48,348 bases of DNA from Candidatus Saccharimonadota bacterium. Lineage in GTDB: Bacteria; Patescibacteriota; Saccharimonadia; Saccharimonadales; JACQNP01. The stretch covers positions 1-48,348 of the forward strand of contig JAGQNP010000003.1 in NCBI GenBank assembly GCA_020428005.1, in the 5' to 3' direction. Numbering within the stretch: position 1 is the first letter of the stretch; each line of letters starts with the position of its first letter. The notes beneath the pieces were generated by a model. That model saw nothing but the letters and a program-made list of their open reading frames with translations, made no database searches and had not been told where the DNA came from. Of the stretch, positions 42,336 to 48,348 are shown piece after piece. Both the position numbers and the translations under genes were made by a program.

Positions 42336-42410
42336 TGGTAGCGGGGGGAGGACTCGAACCTCCGACCTTTTGGTTATGAGCCAAACGAGCTGCCGCTGCT
42401 CTACCCCGCG
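42336..42410 (-). tRNA. Initiator tRNA-fMet(CAU)
   Basis: CGCGGGG acceptor arm with a C1-U72 mismatch (initiator-type), D-arm with AGAGCAG...AGCTCG, loop CTCATAA and encoded CCA. The anticodon stem is TTTGG/CCAAA, so only two of the three usual G-C pairs are present. The D-arm form and 1:72 mismatch favour initiator. Confidence 0.9.
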
Positions 42411-42538
42411 TCATCGACGTGTGACAGTAAGTTTACCACGGCGATCGATAGAATGAATCTCCGATCACGTTTAGTAAACCCACAAAGCCGCCTCCTCTCA
42501 ATTTCGCAAACAGCTTCGCTTGGTTTACAAAATTGGGC
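42411..42538 (-). ncRNA. Structured 5' leader of the initiator tRNA transcript
   Basis: The transcript from the promoter at 42545-42574 would carry about 128 bases before the tRNA. GTAAACC (42528-42522) pairs with GGTTTAC (42480-42474) to make a large stem-loop, and GATCG/CGATC makes a second one. It may be a small RNA released by RNase P or simply a leader. No known RNA family is recognised. Confidence 0.4.
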
Positions 42539-42544
42539 TAGGTA

Positions 42545-42574
42545 ATCATAGCAAACAGAGGTGGAGTTTGTCAA
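42545..42574 (-). promoter_or_regulatory. Promoter of the initiator tRNA unit
   Basis: -35 TTGACA (42569-42574), 18 bases, -10 TATGAT (42545-42550). A consensus-like strong promoter, as expected for a stable RNA. Confidence 0.75.
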
Positions 42575-42665
42575 ACCTTCATAACGCTTATGACTATTAT
42601 CCTAGATGTTTGCTCTAGTTGCCAATCTTTGTTTTAATAGTAGTATAAATTAAGGAGGAGGAGTT

Positions 42666-42977
42666 ATGAAAAAACTCACTGTTACTAAACTAAGTGTGGG
42701 ATCATTTGCAAAAACTGTTGGTGCTTTCCAGGCAACTTTTGCATTCGTTGTAGGTGTATTTGTTTCATTTGCAACAGCAGCAGGTGTTATATCTGAGAGC
42801 ACATCATTTGTTAAGAGCCTAGGCCTTAGCCTTTGGGTATTCGGACTTGGAATTATTGTATATCCACTAGTAGCCTTCTTTGTTGGTTGGGTACAAGGTG
42901 CTATCGGGGCTGTAATTCTAAACTTCATCTTCATGGAAAGTGGCGGTGTAAGACTCCACGTCGAAGAAGAAAAGTAA
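42666..42977 (+). CDS. Small two- to three-helix membrane protein
   Basis: A 103-residue protein: basic N-terminus (MKKLTVTKLS), hydrophobic segments at about 19-40, 52-70 and 70-88, and an acidic end (LHVEEEK). A very strong Shine-Dalgarno (AAGGAGGAGG) suggests high expression. Unknown family. It shares a terminator with ftsB on the other strand. Confidence 0.75.
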   Translation: MKKLTVTKLSVGSFAKTVGAFQATFAFVVGVFVSFATAAGVISESTSFVKSLGLSLWVFGLGIIVYPLVAFFVGWVQGAIGAVILNFIFMESGGVRLHVEEEK

Positions 42978-42995
42978 GCAATAATTTTGCAACCC

Positions 42996-43021
42996 AAAAG
43001 AGCAGTTTTCGCTGCTCTTTT
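42996..43021. terminator. Bidirectional terminator between the small membrane gene and ftsB
   Basis: AAAAGAGCAG / CTGCTCTTTT, a 10-bp stem with a loop of 6. The right arm overlaps the ftsB stop codon. Confidence 0.85.
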
Positions 43022-43463
43022 AATTTCGAAGCAAAAAGAAGTTCATCCAAGATTCAAAGTTTTTCTGAAAAGTTGATTTGCTAGGAAGTTGTGTTTTGGA
43101 TGAACTATTTTCTTGTGGCTCATCAACAGTCTTTGATAATGCAACCTCTTTAGGAACAAGTATAAGTGTTTCACCAGGTGCAGCTTTACCAAACTGTCTT
43201 CTAGCCTGAAGCTCAAGAAATTGATCGGTATTATAGTATTGGTTCTTTAATTTTTGATTTTCATTCTCTAGTTTTTTAACCTCGTTTTCCTGCTCCATTC
43301 GAGCTATCTGTTTTTGTAGCTCGTAATTTGTCTGTATAACGTTTACGCTGTTCCAAGACACAAGTAAAACAATTACTGCAAAGAAAATAAGACTAATCAC
43401 TCTAACATCCTTGAACTGCTCAAGTTTTGATTTATGAAAAATGTTTTTAATTTTGGTAAACAT
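43020..43463 (-). CDS. Septum formation initiator FtsB/DivIC-like
   Basis: The 147-residue single-pass protein has a short cytoplasmic part, a membrane helix (about 22-42), a coiled coil (about 46-75: LQKQIARMEQENEVKKLE) and the FtsB-like segment YYNTDQFLELQARRQFGKAAPGETLILVP. It would act with FtsL/FtsQ in division. The C-terminal ~40 residues are Ser/Lys-rich. Extended -10 TGG-TACAAT ends 9 bases before the ATG. Divergent from tRNA-Ile2. Confidence 0.88.
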   Translation of the reverse strand: MFTKIKNIFHKSKLEQFKDVRVISLIFFAVIVLLVSWNSVNVIQTNYELQKQIARMEQENEVKKLENENQKLKNQYYNTDQFLELQARRQFGKAAPGETLILVPKEVALSKTVDEPQENSSSKTQLPSKSTFQKNFESWMNFFLLRN

Positions 43464-43512
43464 AACTAGATTATTGTACCACTTTACTGGTATACTCTCA
43501 TCTGTTAACCAT

Positions 43513-43588
43513 GGGGATGTAGCTCAGGGGTTAGAGCAGTCGGCTCATAACCGATTGGTCGCAGGTTCAAATCCTGCCATCCCCACCA
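43513..43588 (+). tRNA. tRNA with CAU anticodon, probable tRNA-Ile2 (TilS substrate)
   Basis: GGGGATG/CATCCCC acceptor, D-arm GCTC/GAGC with a short loop, stem GTCGG/CCGAT with loop CTCATAA, T-arm GCAGG-TTCAAAT-CCTGC, encoded CCA. The D-loop and the GAGCAG...GGTCGC features resemble bacterial tRNA-Ile2 rather than Met. A promoter (TGG-TATACT) is close upstream. The Ile2 versus elongator Met call needs comparison. Confidence 0.88.
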
Positions 43589-43595
43589 AATATAG

Positions 43596-44609
43596 TCAGT
43601 CAGATAGGCTGGCTTTTTTGTTTTCTAGTAGCATCAACAACTCGTCGGTTAAATTGGCGTTCATAAGTTTTTCACGTAGCTCTTTGACACCAGGGAAGTT
43701 TTGGATATAGATTTTGCAGAATTTGTTGAGCGTTTTGACACTACGTTCGTTGTTTTGCCAAGTTTTTGCAAAAAGCTTAACATGTTTAGTATAGAGCTCG
43801 ATTCTTTGTTCTTTGGAGTATGTTTCCCAGGGACTTTCAGCTGAAAATACAAATGGATCATGAAATACCCCACGTCCAATCATAATACCGTCCAGCTTGT
43901 ATTTTTTAGCCAACTCCTCGCCTTGTTCACGATTCATTACATCACCATTGCCAACGATTTTAGTCTCGGGGCAGAGCACATCTCTCATTTTGCGAACTTC
44001 GCCAATCAAATCCCAATCTGCTGGGACTTTTGACATTTGCTTGGCGGTTCTGCCGTGAATAGTTAACATGTTAAGCTTATGCTTTAATAAAAACTCAAAC
44101 CAGCTTAAGTCAACAACTTTTAGCCCCACCCTAGTCTTTACGCTAACAGGGAAGTTTGGATTGATTTCTTCAACTGCCCTTTTGACAGCTTCAATGATCT
44201 CCCCTGCCAACACTCTATTGTCTATTAATGCGGCGCAACAACCATTCTTTAGAACTGCCTTATCAGGGCAGCCCATATTTATGTCTATACCTGCAAAGTT
44301 TAAACCGTTTTTTAAGCCTAATTCCTTAGCAAAGCTTCCGTCCACAATCTCTTTCGCGGTTTTATAGTAGTTTTCAGGTGTTTTACCCCAAATCTGAGCG
44401 ATCAATGGCTGTTCTTCAGGAGTAAATTGTAGTCTTTTGAGAAGTTTTTGCCTGCCAACACTTTGCAAGCCATCTACATTAACAAATTCTGTAAAGTATA
44501 TGTCTGGCGGCGCACAATTACCAACAATCTGACGAAAAACTGTATCAGTTACGTCATCCATTGGTGCCAAAATAAAAAATGGCCTTTTACTATAAAGGTC
44601 TTGCTTCAC
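43596..44609 (-). CDS. dus: tRNA-dihydrouridine synthase
   Basis: Reduces specific uridines in tRNA with FMN and NADPH. The 337-residue protein shows APMDDVTD, INMGCPDKAVLKNGCCAAL (catalytic Cys), VKTRVG, TIHGRTAKQM, IVGNGDV and GIMIGRG, all typical of Dus. It has a C-terminal helical domain. The GTG start is preceded by TAAAAT ending 6 bases before it. Its 3' end is 7 bases from the tRNA-Ile2 CCA. Confidence 0.94.
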   Translation of the reverse strand: MKQDLYSKRPFFILAPMDDVTDTVFRQIVGNCAPPDIYFTEFVNVDGLQSVGRQKLLKRLQFTPEEQPLIAQIWGKTPENYYKTAKEIVDGSFAKELGLKNGLNFAGIDINMGCPDKAVLKNGCCAALIDNRVLAGEIIEAVKRAVEEINPNFPVSVKTRVGLKVVDLSWFEFLLKHKLNMLTIHGRTAKQMSKVPADWDLIGEVRKMRDVLCPETKIVGNGDVMNREQGEELAKKYKLDGIMIGRGVFHDPFVFSAESPWETYSKEQRIELYTKHVKLFAKTWQNNERSVKTLNKFCKIYIQNFPGVKELREKLMNANLTDELLMLLENKKASLSD

Positions 44610-44618
44610 TCTATTATT

Positions 44619-45092
44619 TTATCTGCCTCGTCGCTGTTTTGGAACTTGAGCTCTATGAGCCCTAATTGCCATACGTTCATTCTTATTCTGCTGAGAACTT
44701 GTTAAGCGAGCACCTTCACCACGTTGTGCAGCTCTTTGTCTCGTTTTCATCCAATCAATAATAACTGGGTCTTCGGGGTCTTCGCCAACAGGGGGCTCCA
44801 CTATACGTGCCGTAGGATGTCTACTACGTTCTGCTAGTTTTTCGTCAACACTCCCTAGTGGAGTATCGGCAATCTCCGTCAAATCTATAGGCAGTTGTCC
44901 ACCAAAACCCGGGTGACGTGATTTAGAATCTGCTTCATCCTTAGATAATCTACGTTCACCTAGGTTAGTGACTTCTGGTAAATGTTCGGCAGGTACTGTA
45001 TAGCCCATGTCGTCAAGCACCTCAGGATCAACCCCCCTATTCATTTCACCAAAGGCTTGTATGTAATCAGATCTTTTATCAGGAGTTGTCAT
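44619..45092 (-). CDS. Hypothetical 157-residue polar protein
   Basis: A low-complexity-leaning, charged soluble protein (Arg/Glu/Asp/Pro-rich) with no membrane segments. A basic C-terminus (RAHRAQVPKQRRGR) could bind nucleic acid. Extended -10 TGG-TATAAT ends 6 bases before the ATG. The Arg-rich wording in this AT-rich region is unusual. Family unknown. Confidence 0.65.
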   Translation of the reverse strand: MTTPDKRSDYIQAFGEMNRGVDPEVLDDMGYTVPAEHLPEVTNLGERRLSKDEADSKSRHPGFGGQLPIDLTEIADTPLGSVDEKLAERSRHPTARIVEPPVGEDPEDPVIIDWMKTRQRAAQRGEGARLTSSQQNKNERMAIRAHRAQVPKQRRGR

Positions 45093-45187
45093 GATGATAT
45101 TATACCACAGATCTACAATATTTACAATGACGGGTTTTGTGTCATTAGTATTTAATACTTTAATGGTTTTGTGAGATAATTATTCTA

Positions 45188-45865
45188 ATGAATCTAACAC
45201 AAATATCCGGTTCAACGGCTTATTTTGCTTCTGTAATCGTATTAATACTTTTTGCACTTCCTTCATTTATTGGCTCAGTAAAGCAAAGTGGCCCCATAAG
45301 AGCATTGCTATTGTTTGTATCGTTAGGTCTTCTAATAATAGGGTTCGAAACACTAGCGGTCAAAACTGGAATTCCTTATGGTAAATTCAGCTATAACTCT
45401 GTACTAAACTTTAGGCTATTTGGTACAACGCCTTGGATTGTTGCGCTTAGCTATCCTCCTATAGTTATTGGCGCTTTCTGGTTGGCACGAAAGGTTAGTA
45501 TTGGGGTTCTCACACCTCTCTTCACTGCTATATTCACAACTCTAACCTATGCTGTTTTATCACCGGCAATGTCGAAACTCACTCTTTGGCAATGGGAAAA
45601 CCCTGGACCATTCTTTGGTGTGCCTATTAGAAGCTTCATAGGTTGGTTTGTCTGTGCTTTTATTGGGGCAATGATTGTTAACTCTATTTGGGGTGAAAGT
45701 GAATCGCGTAGGATATCTGCCTATAGTTGGGCAGCAATCGTTTTGTTCTGGTCAGGCGTTAATCTGGGTATTGGAAACATTATTATTGGATTTGCTGGTA
45801 TTGGTGCTTATATATTTATGCTAGCTCTTTTTGTATTAGAAAAAAGAAACCAGAATAACGATTAA
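45188..45865 (+). CDS. Carotenoid biosynthesis-like membrane protein (CruF/DUF422)
   Basis: A 225-residue polytopic protein with six to seven helices. ETLAVKTGIPYGKFSYNS, GTTPWIVALSYPP and LTLWQWENPGPFFGVPIRSFIGW match the DUF422/CruF family, which includes C50 carotenoid hydratases such as bisanhydrobacterioruberin hydratase. GATAAT ends 7 bases before the ATG. No other carotenoid gene is in the window, so the substrate may be another isoprenoid. Confidence 0.8.
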   Translation: MNLTQISGSTAYFASVIVLILFALPSFIGSVKQSGPIRALLLFVSLGLLIIGFETLAVKTGIPYGKFSYNSVLNFRLFGTTPWIVALSYPPIVIGAFWLARKVSIGVLTPLFTAIFTTLTYAVLSPAMSKLTLWQWENPGPFFGVPIRSFIGWFVCAFIGAMIVNSIWGESESRRISAYSWAAIVLFWSGVNLGIGNIIIGFAGIGAYIFMLALFVLEKRNQNND

Positions 45866-45880
45866 GGTTGTGCAATTAAA

Positions 45881-45910
45881 AAGCCGCCCGGGGTGATCCT
45901 CGAGCGGCTT
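45881..45910. terminator. Bidirectional terminator after the CruF-like gene
   Basis: AAGCCGC/GCGGCTT stem with an inner partial stem, followed by GTTTTTT on the plus strand and preceded by AAAAA for the opposite gene. Confidence 0.8.
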
Positions 45911-45928
45911 GTTTTTTCTATATTTATA

Positions 45929-46126
45929 TTACTTTCGCTTTACGGTCAAAAAACCGTTTCGTGGGTTTTCGTTCACAACCATACCTGCTGGAAGTGAATC
46001 AATTCCCTCTGGTCGCTCATCTTTACTAAAGTAGTAAATTGTTTGCTCTTTGCCGCCACGTAGAGTAACGTTCTTTGAATTTAAGTAGTATGTAACACCC
46101 TTAGAGTTTGTATGCTTGTAAGCCAT
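45929..46126 (-). CDS. Conserved small protein (MAYKHTNSKG type)
   Basis: A 65-residue beta-rich protein: MAYKHTNSKGVTYYLNSKN, then RGGKEQTIYYFSKDERP and LPAGMVVNENPRNGFLTV. I recall the same form as a small conserved protein in CPR genomes; its role is unknown. The start at 46126 lies after a TTGACA-18-TATGGT promoter, which excludes the earlier TTG at 46201. A weak GGGAG lies upstream. Confidence 0.8.
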   Translation of the reverse strand: MAYKHTNSKGVTYYLNSKNVTLRGGKEQTIYYFSKDERPEGIDSLPAGMVVNENPRNGFLTVKRK

Positions 46127-46334
46127 TGTTACAATCTCTCCCTCTCTCTTGAAATTATTAATGGTACTCCTACCATACTCTGTGGAGTTTAGAGTTGTCA
46201 ACTGCTTTTACTACTATTACTAATACAGTGGTAAAAAATTACATCAAATATTAGTCATTTTACTTGCCAAATTAACTGCTTATGCATTAAACTAACTTTT
46301 GTAAAGAAATTGTAAACAAAGGTGGTTTTTTTCA

Positions 46335-46994
46335 ATGGAATGGAATAACCGTGGAGGTAATGCTCCGCAAAATAGCGCACAAACAAATACTTCTGGTTCA
46401 CCTGCTGCCCATAAGCCAGCAATGGCTACAAAACCTGCAGGAAAAAGTTCAAATGACGACGGTAAAAACTGGAGAGTAGCATCTGTAGCACTATTGTTTA
46501 CCATCACACTATTAATTGTTGCCGTTATTGCGTATTTAGCTATATTTAAGCCTTCTTCAAATAATCAGGGCAAATATGTTGATACAACTAAATATCAAGC
46601 GGTCTTTTTGAATGGTGGGCAGGTTTACTTTGGAAAAATTACAACTACAAATAGTAACTTTATGAAGTTAAATGACATCTACTATCTAAGAGTCAATCAA
46701 CAGGTCCAACCAAACGGTCAAACTGCAAATAGTGATGTACAACTTGTGAAACTTGGTTGTGAACTTCACGGTCCACAAGACCAAATGATAATCAACAGCG
46801 ATCAAATTGTCTTCTGGGAAAACCTTAAAGACGACGGTCAGGTGGCAAAAGCAGTTGAGAAGTATGTACAAGAGAATCCGGACGGACAAAAGTGTGCTCA
46901 ACCTAATTCACAAAGCAATACGAACTCAAATCAGAACAATAATACAAATACAAACAACAACTCTCAAAGTGGTACTGAGGAAAGCAACAACTAA
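46335..46994 (+). CDS. Membrane-anchored protein with Asn/Gln/Ser-rich tail
   Basis: The 219-residue protein has a polar N-terminus (Gly/Ala/Pro/Ser-rich), one membrane helix (about 50-72, LFTITLLIVAVIAYLAIF) and an outside domain with FLNGGQVYFGKI and IYYLRVNQQVQ. A low-complexity Asn/Thr/Ser/Gln tail closes it. A promoter TTGCCA-17-TTAAAC may serve it. The QVYFGKI domain resembles small proteins I associate with Saccharibacteria; function unknown. A terminator follows. Confidence 0.75.
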   Translation: MEWNNRGGNAPQNSAQTNTSGSPAAHKPAMATKPAGKSSNDDGKNWRVASVALLFTITLLIVAVIAYLAIFKPSSNNQGKYVDTTKYQAVFLNGGQVYFGKITTTNSNFMKLNDIYYLRVNQQVQPNGQTANSDVQLVKLGCELHGPQDQMIINSDQIVFWENLKDDGQVAKAVEKYVQENPDGQKCAQPNSQSNTNSNQNNNTNTNNNSQSGTEESNN

Positions 46995-47015
46995 TACAAG
47001 CAGTACAACGAACAA

Positions 47016-47045
47016 ACACCCCTGTGATAGTACAGGGGTGTTTTT
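47016..47045. terminator. Terminator after the Asn-rich membrane protein
   Basis: ACACCCCTGT / ACAGGGGTGT, 10-bp stem with loop GATAGT, then TTTTT. It touches the stop of the opposite gene at 47044. Confidence 0.85.
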
Positions 47046-47664
47046 ATAAGTGGTCCCTCATCTGTCCTTTGAGCCAGTGATCCAAGCTCACCTTTGCAAC
47101 TATTATGATTAATAAAACACATGCGATGGCTAAGGAAATACCTGCCAGATCAAAAGACCATTTTGGCGAAGTAAAGCTAAATTTGTACAAAGAATCCTGA
47201 ATTGGTTGCTCTTTAGCACCATTCTTGGCTACATAATCTTCTATACAGGGTATTCTGCCACTACCTGAAAGGCCGATTGGATACAGTTTCTCGCAAGTAA
47301 CCTGTGCATCTGCATAAACTTTTTCATTTACCTTGGAGACTCTTTCTTTCTCTGAGGCAAGTAATCTTTCATATGTGTACTTGAGCTGTATGGGTTGTTG
47401 AATAGAAGTTGTACCAGCTGACAGATTTGTATTCATATGAGCGTACGTATACCTCCTAAGATCCTGAAGTGCAGATTCGATGTCACCGTTATTCTTGTCT
47501 ACTTCAATAACAGCATCGCGAAGACGTATAGCATTTAAGTTATTTTGTCTTAACGAATATACAGAAGTTGCTACAACTAAGGCAAGCAAGATTACTAAGT
47601 ACACTGTTTTTAGGGGTCTTAGGCTTTTTTGAGCGTGGTGGAGATTTCGTTTTCTTGATGTCAT
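47044..47664 (-). CDS. Membrane protein with large outer loop, unknown
   Basis: A 206-residue protein with helices near 18-38 and 177-197 and a predicted external, mostly helical region between (two Cys: VTCEKLYP and GRIPCIEDY). Its start overlaps the end of the MFS gene by 4 bases (ATGA), so they form one operon. The two-helix, sensor-like layout is seen in receptors and scaffold proteins, but there is no signalling domain. Confidence 0.75.
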   Translation of the reverse strand: MTSRKRNLHHAQKSLRPLKTVYLVILLALVVATSVYSLRQNNLNAIRLRDAVIEVDKNNGDIESALQDLRRYTYAHMNTNLSAGTTSIQQPIQLKYTYERLLASEKERVSKVNEKVYADAQVTCEKLYPIGLSGSGRIPCIEDYVAKNGAKEQPIQDSLYKFSFTSPKWSFDLAGISLAIACVLLIIIVAKVSLDHWLKGQMRDHL

Positions 47665-48348
47665 GGCTTTTTTACATTAAGTGCTTTGAACTTCTCAGTC
47701 ATTATAAGCATAGACGCTATCGCTGCTAATATAAAGCCAACATTTAAGACTGTTCTGTCAGTAAAAAATCCAGTTAGAAGCACAAGAAACCACCAAATCG
47801 ACGACTTACAGAGACTACTAAACCATTCCATAGACGCGATATAAACTATCCTGTAACCCGGTAAGTCATCGGCAGCATCATACCACCCCTTTTGATATGG
47901 CATGCGATACCCACTGGTTACTATATCGTTAGCAACACTTACCAAAAATGCTCCTGGATAAGTTGAAATAAAAGGTCTGGCTAGTTGAAGACCTGAGTTT
48001 GCAACTGCATTAGCCCTTAAAAGTGCACGACCTTTTTTGTTATCAATGATCTTGCCAATAGCATAGGCAGCAAGAATACTAGAAATAATTGCTATGGTTG
48101 TAAGTAGACCTATCTTTGCGTAGACGGTGTTATCAATAAGGATAAAGAGACCAATGAAAGTTGGCCATAAGAATATACTAAGTGTATTTTCCACCCCGAA
48201 TGCACCGACAGATATATAGTCTCTTTTTAATTTACGTATAGGAAGTCCTGCGAGTCTTATGTGTTGTCTAGTTTTAGTTGGTTCTCTCGTTAAGAACAAT
48301 GGAATTAGTCCAACAATTATCAAAATTGTAGCAATCAAAAAAAGATAT
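47661..48348 (-). CDS. MFS-type transporter, N-terminus outside the window
   Basis: The frame is open to the window end, so the start is missing. What is visible (about 229 residues) has five or six membrane segments, an AYAIGKIIDNKKGR loop and a C-terminal hydrophobic end. It looks like the C-terminal half of a major facilitator protein. The substrate is unknown. It is coupled to the next gene by a 4-base overlap. Confidence 0.75.
   Translation of the reverse strand, partial: YLFLIATILIIVGLIPLFLTREPTKTRQHIRLAGLPIRKLKRDYISVGAFGVENTLSIFLWPTFIGLFILIDNTVYAKIGLLTTIAIISSILAAYAIGKIIDNKKGRALLRANAVANSGLQLARPFISTYPGAFLVSVANDIVTSGYRMPYQKGWYDAADDLPGYRIVYIASMEWFSSLCKSSIWWFLVLLTGFFTDRTVLNVGFILAAIASMLIMTEKFKALNVKKP

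Noticed and set aside
1-48348. Gracilibacteria/SR1 genetic code (TGA = Gly)
   Set aside because: TGA serves as a normal stop in several genes, for example at the ABC ATPase and the SagC-like gene.

Overview
The window looks like a chromosomal segment of a Patescibacteria/CPR bacterium, most likely a Saccharibacterium (TM7). The evidence is an AT-rich, very compact genome, many short secreted or single-pass proteins of unknown function, a type IV prepilin, sortase and surface protease set, an actinobacterial-type Rpf/LysM wall hydrolase, and a 65-residue small protein of a kind I associate with CPR genomes. TGA is used as a stop, so this is not the TGA=Gly code of Gracilibacteria/SR1. The lineage call is inference.

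Layout. 1-7912 (minus strand): a truncated membrane protein, a guanylate-kinase-like protein, lepA, murJ, ftsH and tilS. 7929-19156: nucleotide metabolism, with pyrC, an unknown gene-pyrB-pyrD operon, guaA, rpiA, prs and pyrE-pyrF, interrupted by a deoxyribosyltransferase-like gene, tRNA-Met and an ABC-2 exporter pair. 19170-19515: a compact minus-strand unit of three tiny ORFs between a strong promoter and a strong terminator. 19607-26300: two membrane proteins, rpf with a possible switch-like leader, guaB, purA, and a ZIP transporter divergent from a Fur-family regulator. 26293-30624: sortase, a secreted protein, a sortase-anchored subtilase and a prepilin. 30701-34124: a thiazole/oxazole-modified microcin (TOMM, streptolysin-S-like) operon with SagC-like, poly-Cys precursor fused to a membrane domain, YcaO and SagB-like genes. 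34199-35360: small metal-binding-like secreted proteins. 35448-42202: accessory minus-strand genes, five of which are followed directly by copies of a ~50-bp repeat. 42336-48348: initiator tRNA, tRNA-Ile2, ftsB, dus, a CruF-like protein, small unknown proteins and an MFS fragment.

How the genes work together. pyrB, C, D, E and F give every step from carbamoyl phosphate to UMP; no carAB is visible here. rpiA and prs supply PRPP. guaB and guaA convert IMP to GMP, and purA starts the IMP-to-AMP branch. TilS is in the same window as its probable substrate, a CAU tRNA of the Ile2 type. Sortase, the anchored subtilase, the prepilin, Rpf and the TOMM operon together suggest a cell surface equipped to contact and attack or remodel another (probably actinobacterial) cell.

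Expression signals fall into two classes. About two dozen genes have a TATAAT-like -10 box ending only 6-9 bases before the start codon, which implies leaderless mRNAs. The others have good Shine-Dalgarno sequences. I used this to correct several starts (ftsH, tilS, pyrF, the EamA transporter, the prepilin, the DUF5680 protein and others). The most notable system is the TOMM operon, because its presumptive precursor joins a poly-cysteine core to a multi-pass membrane domain.
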